A stretch of 64,000 nucleotides of DNA from Collinsella sp. AM33-4BH. GTDB lineage: Bacteria > Actinomycetota > Coriobacteriia > Coriobacteriales > Coriobacteriaceae. The stretch's first letter is position 1; every line of letters begins with the position of its first letter. A program made the translations under genes and the position numbers. Below the pieces are notes generated by a model. It had not been told where the DNA came from and ran no database searches. It saw nothing but the letters and a program-made list of their open reading frames with translations. Location: NCBI RefSeq assembly GCF_003469205.1, contig NZ_QSIN01000002.1:186001-250000 (forward strand), given 5' to 3'. This document shows positions 60,338-64,000 of this stretch, in pieces.

Positions 60338-62053
60338 CTACGAGTGGACAACCACGCACAGGCCGACTTTGATGCAGTCGTGAAGTGCCTTGGCGTCGGC
60401 CAGGCGCAGGTTGATGCAACCGTGGCTGCCGCACCACTTGTACGACTCGGCGTTATCGAAGCTCTTGTCGTTTTGCCAGGTGGCATCGTGGAAGCCGATC
60501 ATGTTGCCCTCAAACGGCATCCAGTAGCTAACCGGGCTTTCGTATTTGGGCTTGCCGGTCTCGGGGTCCTTGGCACCGATGAGTTTGCTGGCGCCGTCGT
60601 TGCTGTTGATCTGCCAGACGCCCTCGGGCGTGGCGTCCTCGCCCGGCTTTCCCGAGATAAAGTTGGCCTCCCACACGATATTGCCGCTCTCGTCGTAGTA
60701 GCGCGCGTGCTGCTCGGACAGATCGACATCGATGTATGCCTTCCAGTCGGGCTCTCCCTTTGCGGTAAAGGTGTCGGCCTTCTGGGAGTACTTGATCTCG
60801 ATTTCGCCGGTCTGCTTGTTGTTAATGGCGTCTTCGACCTGCTTGGCGAGCGAGCTGCTGTCGATGGACCAACCAAAGTCGCCGCCTTCGACGGCGCACT
60901 GCTTGCCATCGGCGCGCGTCCACCAGCGAGTGGAGCCCACGGTATTAAAGCCGTTGGCAAGCTCGGCTGCCCAGCTGCTGATCTGCGACGTATCGAGCGT
61001 GGGGTTGGCCGGATCGGCAAAGCTGATCCACTGCAACACGGAGCTGCCATCAACCTTGCCGGCATCCTCGCCGTTGAGCTTGAGGGTCACGTTGACGCCC
61101 AAGAAGTTGTTGGCGGCATCGCATGCGGCCTGAATCTGATCATCGGTCAGCGTTCCATTGAGTGGCTCATAGGCATCGTTGCCGAGCTTGGAAAGATCTA
61201 CGGTCTCGGCCAGCGAGGCAAGCTCGAGCTCGGCATACTTAATGACATGCTCGCGGTTGAGTTTTTCGTTGGAGCGCGCCTTCTCGACGGTAAACTTGCC
61301 GGCCTGCTCGTCATAGGAGCTATTGGCCTCGAACGTGCCCGAACGCCCCTCGTTAAACTCGTCGATGGCGGCGCCCAGATCCTTCTCAAACTTCTTTTGG
61401 TCAAAAGTGTCGGAGAGCATGGACAGGTCGACGTCTTGATCAAGATCGACTTCGTTGGAGGTAGCGGTTGTTTTGGTCTTTCCGCTTAAGGATTCCACAA
61501 GGCGGACCGGCCATACAAAGGCTTCGTTGTGGCTGATGATCTCTTTTGCGGCAGCTTCGCCGTCGACGATGGGCTCATCGGACTCGGGCTGATAGGTCCA
61601 GCTAAAGTCATCGCCTGTCACGGTGAGCTTATAGTGCTTCCATGCCGAGTTGACCTTGGTGGCGGCAGACGAAGCGTTGGAGAACGAGACGTCGACGCCG
61701 GCGATGGTGGTGTTGGGGTAGGCTAGCTGGGAAAACGCTACGACGCCTACGATATAGACAATGACGATAAGACCCAGGACGACAAAGAGCGTCGTCTTTT
61801 TGCCCGACTTATTGTTCTCGGCGGGTTTGCGCGCGGGGCCGCGATCGCCCTGAGCGTGCGTGGGGGGCTGCTTGGGCGCATTGCCGTTTGCCTGGCGCTG
61901 CTGACGTTGCTGGTTCGAGCGTTGGGAAGCGTTTGCCGCACCACGCTGCTGACCGTGACTCGGCGCGATAGGACGCGGCGACTGAACGCCACCGGTGTGC
62001 CTGCTCGGCTGCTGCGGATCGGGAATCAGTTGAGTTCGATCGTTTTGCGACAT
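60338..62053 (-). CDS. L,D-transpeptidase with peptidoglycan-binding domain
   Basis: 571 residues from the ATG at 62053, preferred over the one at 62062 because of AAGG spacing. A Q/R/P-rich cytoplasmic N-terminus precedes a membrane segment (about 85-107). Two putative peptidoglycan-binding modules follow (TIAGVDVSFSNASSA; YEPLNGTLTDDQIQAAC), then a C-terminal YkuD domain with the catalytic cysteine in WCGSHGCINLRLADA (about 545-559). It would make 3-3 cross-links or attach proteins to peptidoglycan. It stands alone with its own promoter. Confidence 0.9.
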   Translation of the reverse strand: MSQNDRTQLIPDPQQPSRHTGGVQSPRPIAPSHGQQRGAANASQRSNQQRQQRQANGNAPKQPPTHAQGDRGPARKPAENNKSGKKTTLFVVLGLIVIVYIVGVVAFSQLAYPNTTIAGVDVSFSNASSAATKVNSAWKHYKLTVTGDDFSWTYQPESDEPIVDGEAAAKEIISHNEAFVWPVRLVESLSGKTKTTATSNEVDLDQDVDLSMLSDTFDQKKFEKDLGAAIDEFNEGRSGTFEANSSYDEQAGKFTVEKARSNEKLNREHVIKYAELELASLAETVDLSKLGNDAYEPLNGTLTDDQIQAACDAANNFLGVNVTLKLNGEDAGKVDGSSVLQWISFADPANPTLDTSQISSWAAELANGFNTVGSTRWWTRADGKQCAVEGGDFGWSIDSSSLAKQVEDAINNKQTGEIEIKYSQKADTFTAKGEPDWKAYIDVDLSEQHARYYDESGNIVWEANFISGKPGEDATPEGVWQINSNDGASKLIGAKDPETGKPKYESPVSYWMPFEGNMIGFHDATWQNDKSFDNAESYKWCGSHGCINLRLADAKALHDCIKVGLCVVVHS

Positions 62054-62110
62054 CGTATGCATATCCTTCGAATTTCGCCTTGCGGCTCATCGTGTTTTTA
62101 CTGGGCTTGC

Positions 62111-62116
62111 ATTATA
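62111..62116 (-). promoter_or_regulatory. consensus -10 box of the L,D-transpeptidase gene
   Basis: TATAAT on the minus strand at 62116-62111, 58 bases before the start at 62053; no clear -35 box. Confidence 0.5.
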
Positions 62117-62162
62117 GCGATTGCCCTGCTGTTTGTGGTACGGAAACGGTGGCATTCAAAAG

Positions 62163-62184
62163 AGGTGGGACATTTGTCCCACCT
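62163..62184. terminator. perfect 10-bp hairpin after the serine dehydratase gene
   Basis: AGGTGGGACA and TGTCCCACCT are perfect inverted repeats around TT. On the minus strand it is followed by CTTTTG and lies 19 bases after the sdaA stop; a role as terminator is likely. Confidence 0.6.
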
Positions 62185-62202
62185 TTGAGTCGTCCTTTGT
62201 TG

Positions 62203-63810
62203 CTATCCGCACACACCGCATTTTGCGCAGGCCGAAAGTGCGGCCGGAGCCTGCGCGATGCCGCCCTTTGCCGTCTCGCGCAGCGTGGCCGGCAACGCGT
62301 GGCCCACTGAGAGCATGACATGTGCCATCTGGTCAAACGGCACCAGGCTCTTAATGCCGGCGAGGGCGAGTTGTGCCGAGCTAAAGGCCGCTGCCACGCC
62401 GATGGCATTGCGGTTTTGGCAGGGCACCTCCACGAGGCCACCGACGGGGTCACAAACGAGGCCCAGCAGGTTACTCAGCGCGATGGAACTGGCGTCGAGC
62501 GCCTGCTCGGGCGTGCCTCCGAGCATCTGCACCAGCGCGGCGGCAGCCATGGCGGCGGCGCTTCCCACCTCGGCCTGGCAGCCGCCCTCGGCGCCGGCGA
62601 CGCAGGCGCTCGTGGTGAGGTTGAGGCCGATGGCGGCTGCGCAGTAGAGCGCGTCCATCACCTGCTCGTCGTCGAGCTGCAGGTGGTCGGCGAGCGCCAG
62701 CACACAGCCGGGGACGACGCCCGCGGATCCTGCCGTCGGAGCTGCGACGATTACGCCCATCGTGGCCGAGCGCTCGAGCACGGCCATGGCGCGGGCCACG
62801 GCGTCGGTTTGAACGGTGCCCATCAGGCTCGTGCTCAAATCGTTGCGGCCGGTGGCATCGACGAGTTTAGCCTCGCCGCCGATAAGCCCGCCGAGCGATC
62901 GCTGCGGATTGACGATAGGGGTCGTGGTCTCCTCGCGCATGACGTCGAGCACGCGGCGCATGGCGGCGACGGCGTGGGTCTCGCCGGTCAGACGCGCCTC
63001 GCGCACGGCCATAACGGCGCCGATATTCAGGCCGAGCTCGGCGCATGCATCGAGCAGCTGCTCGCCGTCGTCGAAGATCTCCTTTGCCGAGACACCGGGG
63101 GAGAGCGACGAGGCGGAACCGGGGAGCTCGATAAAGGTCGCGTAATCGACATTGTCGAGTTTGCGTAGCATGGGGATAACGGTGTCGTCGGGCGCGCCGT
63201 CGGTCTCAAAGACGGAGTAGGCCTGGCCGCCCACTTCGGTGCGGTAGGTGCGGCAGAAGGCGATGTTCACGTGTGCGTAGGCGAGCAGGTTCGTGAGCGC
63301 GGCGAGCACGCCGGGGACGTCCTGGTGTGCCACAAACAGCGTGGAATACATGCCCGAGATGTCGACGCCGACGCCGTTAATGCGGCTGATGCGCATCTTG
63401 CCGCCGCCCAGGCTCTCACCGCGGACCTGTGCCGTGGCGCCCGTGTCGTCGACCATGTCAATGTCGACGGTGTTGGGGTGGATGGAGGCGTCGTCGCCCT
63501 TGATGTCAAAGTGATATTCGAGGCCCTGCTCGCGTGCGAGGTCGAAGGCCTGCTTGATGTTCTCGTCGTCGGTGTCGAGGCCCAGGATGCCCGCGACGAG
63601 CGCACGATCGGTGCCGTGGCCGCGGTAGGTGTGGGCAAAGGAGTTCCACAGGCCAAAGGTGACCTTAGTGATGCGGCCTTCCAGCAGGCTGGCGGCAACT
63701 TGGGCGCAGCGCAGGGCGCCGGCGGTGTGCGATGAGCTGGGGCCGACCATGACGGGGCCCAAGATCTCGAATGCCGAGGTCGTAGCTAGTGTTTGTGGCT
63801 TGCCTGCCAT
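62203..63810 (-). CDS. sdaA: L-serine ammonia-lyase, iron-sulfur-dependent, single chain
   Basis: 535 residues from the ATG at 63810 behind AGGAG. The N-terminal beta part begins FEILGPVMVGPSSSHTAGALR and includes an ACT domain (about 155-230, VPGVLAALTNLLAYAHVNI). The alpha part has PTAGSAGVVPGCVLAL, TSACVAGAEGGCQAEVG and CDPVGGLVEVPCQNRN with cysteines for the 4Fe-4S cluster. The C-terminus ends in CAKCGVCG, an extra cysteine-rich tail. The enzyme converts serine to pyruvate and ammonia. Confidence 0.94.
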   Translation of the reverse strand: MAGKPQTLATTSAFEILGPVMVGPSSSHTAGALRCAQVAASLLEGRITKVTFGLWNSFAHTYRGHGTDRALVAGILGLDTDDENIKQAFDLAREQGLEYHFDIKGDDASIHPNTVDIDMVDDTGATAQVRGESLGGGKMRISRINGVGVDISGMYSTLFVAHQDVPGVLAALTNLLAYAHVNIAFCRTYRTEVGGQAYSVFETDGAPDDTVIPMLRKLDNVDYATFIELPGSASSLSPGVSAKEIFDDGEQLLDACAELGLNIGAVMAVREARLTGETHAVAAMRRVLDVMREETTTPIVNPQRSLGGLIGGEAKLVDATGRNDLSTSLMGTVQTDAVARAMAVLERSATMGVIVAAPTAGSAGVVPGCVLALADHLQLDDEQVMDALYCAAAIGLNLTTSACVAGAEGGCQAEVGSAAAMAAAALVQMLGGTPEQALDASSIALSNLLGLVCDPVGGLVEVPCQNRNAIGVAAAFSSAQLALAGIKSLVPFDQMAHVMLSVGHALPATLRETAKGGIAQAPAALSACAKCGVCG

Positions 63811-63865
63811 ATGCGCTCCTGTTCTATCCCATCGTCCCGAGGGGCGGGGCATACTCTGTCCCGCC

Positions 63866-63986
63866 GTTCCGAGGGCTTTAGTATTTGGTCGCCTGCTCGG
63901 ACAGTCCTGCTCGCACGGAGGCCACATTAAGTGGCCTCCGGCTCGTGCGGAACTCGCGATCGACCAAATACTAAAGCCCTCGGAAC
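63866..63986 (-). repeat. structured palindrome, family 1, copy B
   Basis: Perfect 26-base outer arms (63866-63891, GTTCCGAGGGCTTTAG..., and 63961-63986). On the minus strand the inside reads ATCGCGAGTTCCGCACGAGC, an inner hairpin CGGAGGCCAC / GTGGCCTCCG (loop TTAAT, plus-strand 63916-63940), and TGCGAGCAGGACTGT. It lies 56 bases upstream of sdaA in the same orientation. Inner and outer stems differ from copy A while the modules are the same. Confidence 0.85.
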
Positions 63987-64000
63987 TTAGGATACATGGT

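Overview
The window looks like the chromosome of a Gram-positive anaerobe of the class Coriobacteriia, most likely Collinsella or a close relative. This is inferred from the GC-rich codon use, the tlyA-nadK-recN cluster, the Gls24/Asp23 protein beside nusB, and the gut-anaerobe style fructose PTS and cobalamin genes. Species identity cannot be proved from the sequence alone.

Layout. From 1 to about 21.7 kb lies a housekeeping block, almost all on the plus strand. It holds an RluA-type pseudouridine synthase tail, a membrane glycosyltransferase, a small prepilin-peptidase-like protein, dgt, rarA, a SigB/SigF-type sigma factor behind a degenerate anti-sigma-like gene, an AI-2E-family membrane protein, alaS-ruvX-mltG-yqeG-aroK plus an aroB-like gene that has lost its metal ligands, an M24 peptidase, efp, a Gls24 protein, nusB, xseB, tlyA, nadK and recN. 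From 22 to 29.9 kb lies a complete fructose phosphotransferase locus: a divergent RpiR regulator, EIIBCA, HPr, enzyme I and two tandem PfkB kinases. From 30 to 33.9 kb are a CCA-adding enzyme, two tandem tRNA-Glu(CUC) genes, a flippase-like membrane protein and a TetR regulator.

From 33.9 to 56.7 kb lies a visibly more GC-rich cobalamin island. A fragment of an IS3-type transposase marks its left edge and a fragment of an IS21 IstA its right edge. A minus-strand arm under a cobalamin riboswitch encodes an exported cobaltochelatase (CbiK type), a lipoprotein, and a binding-protein/permease/ATPase importer. A divergent plus-strand operon of 17 tightly coupled genes encodes the anaerobic (cobalt-early) corrin pathway from cobalt-sirohydrochlorin to adenosylcobalamin: cobM, cbiD, cobI, cbiG, cobJ, cobL, cbiA, cobT, cobU, cobS, a CobU-like/CobC fusion, cbiB, cobD, cobQ, cobO, cbiC and cbiJ. 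Genes for precorrin-2 and for the dimethylbenzimidazole base are not in the window.

From 56.8 to 64 kb, on the minus strand, are a MacAB-type efflux system, an L,D-transpeptidase and a one-chain iron-sulfur L-serine dehydratase.

The most unusual signal is a family of three large palindromic elements (about 25.36, 35.36 and 63.87 kb). Each has two short conserved sequence modules held between an inner and an outer stem. Both stems differ in sequence from copy to copy but stay self-complementary, which is the pattern expected of a selected RNA or DNA structure. One copy lies inside the coding sequence of the cobalamin-locus ATPase.
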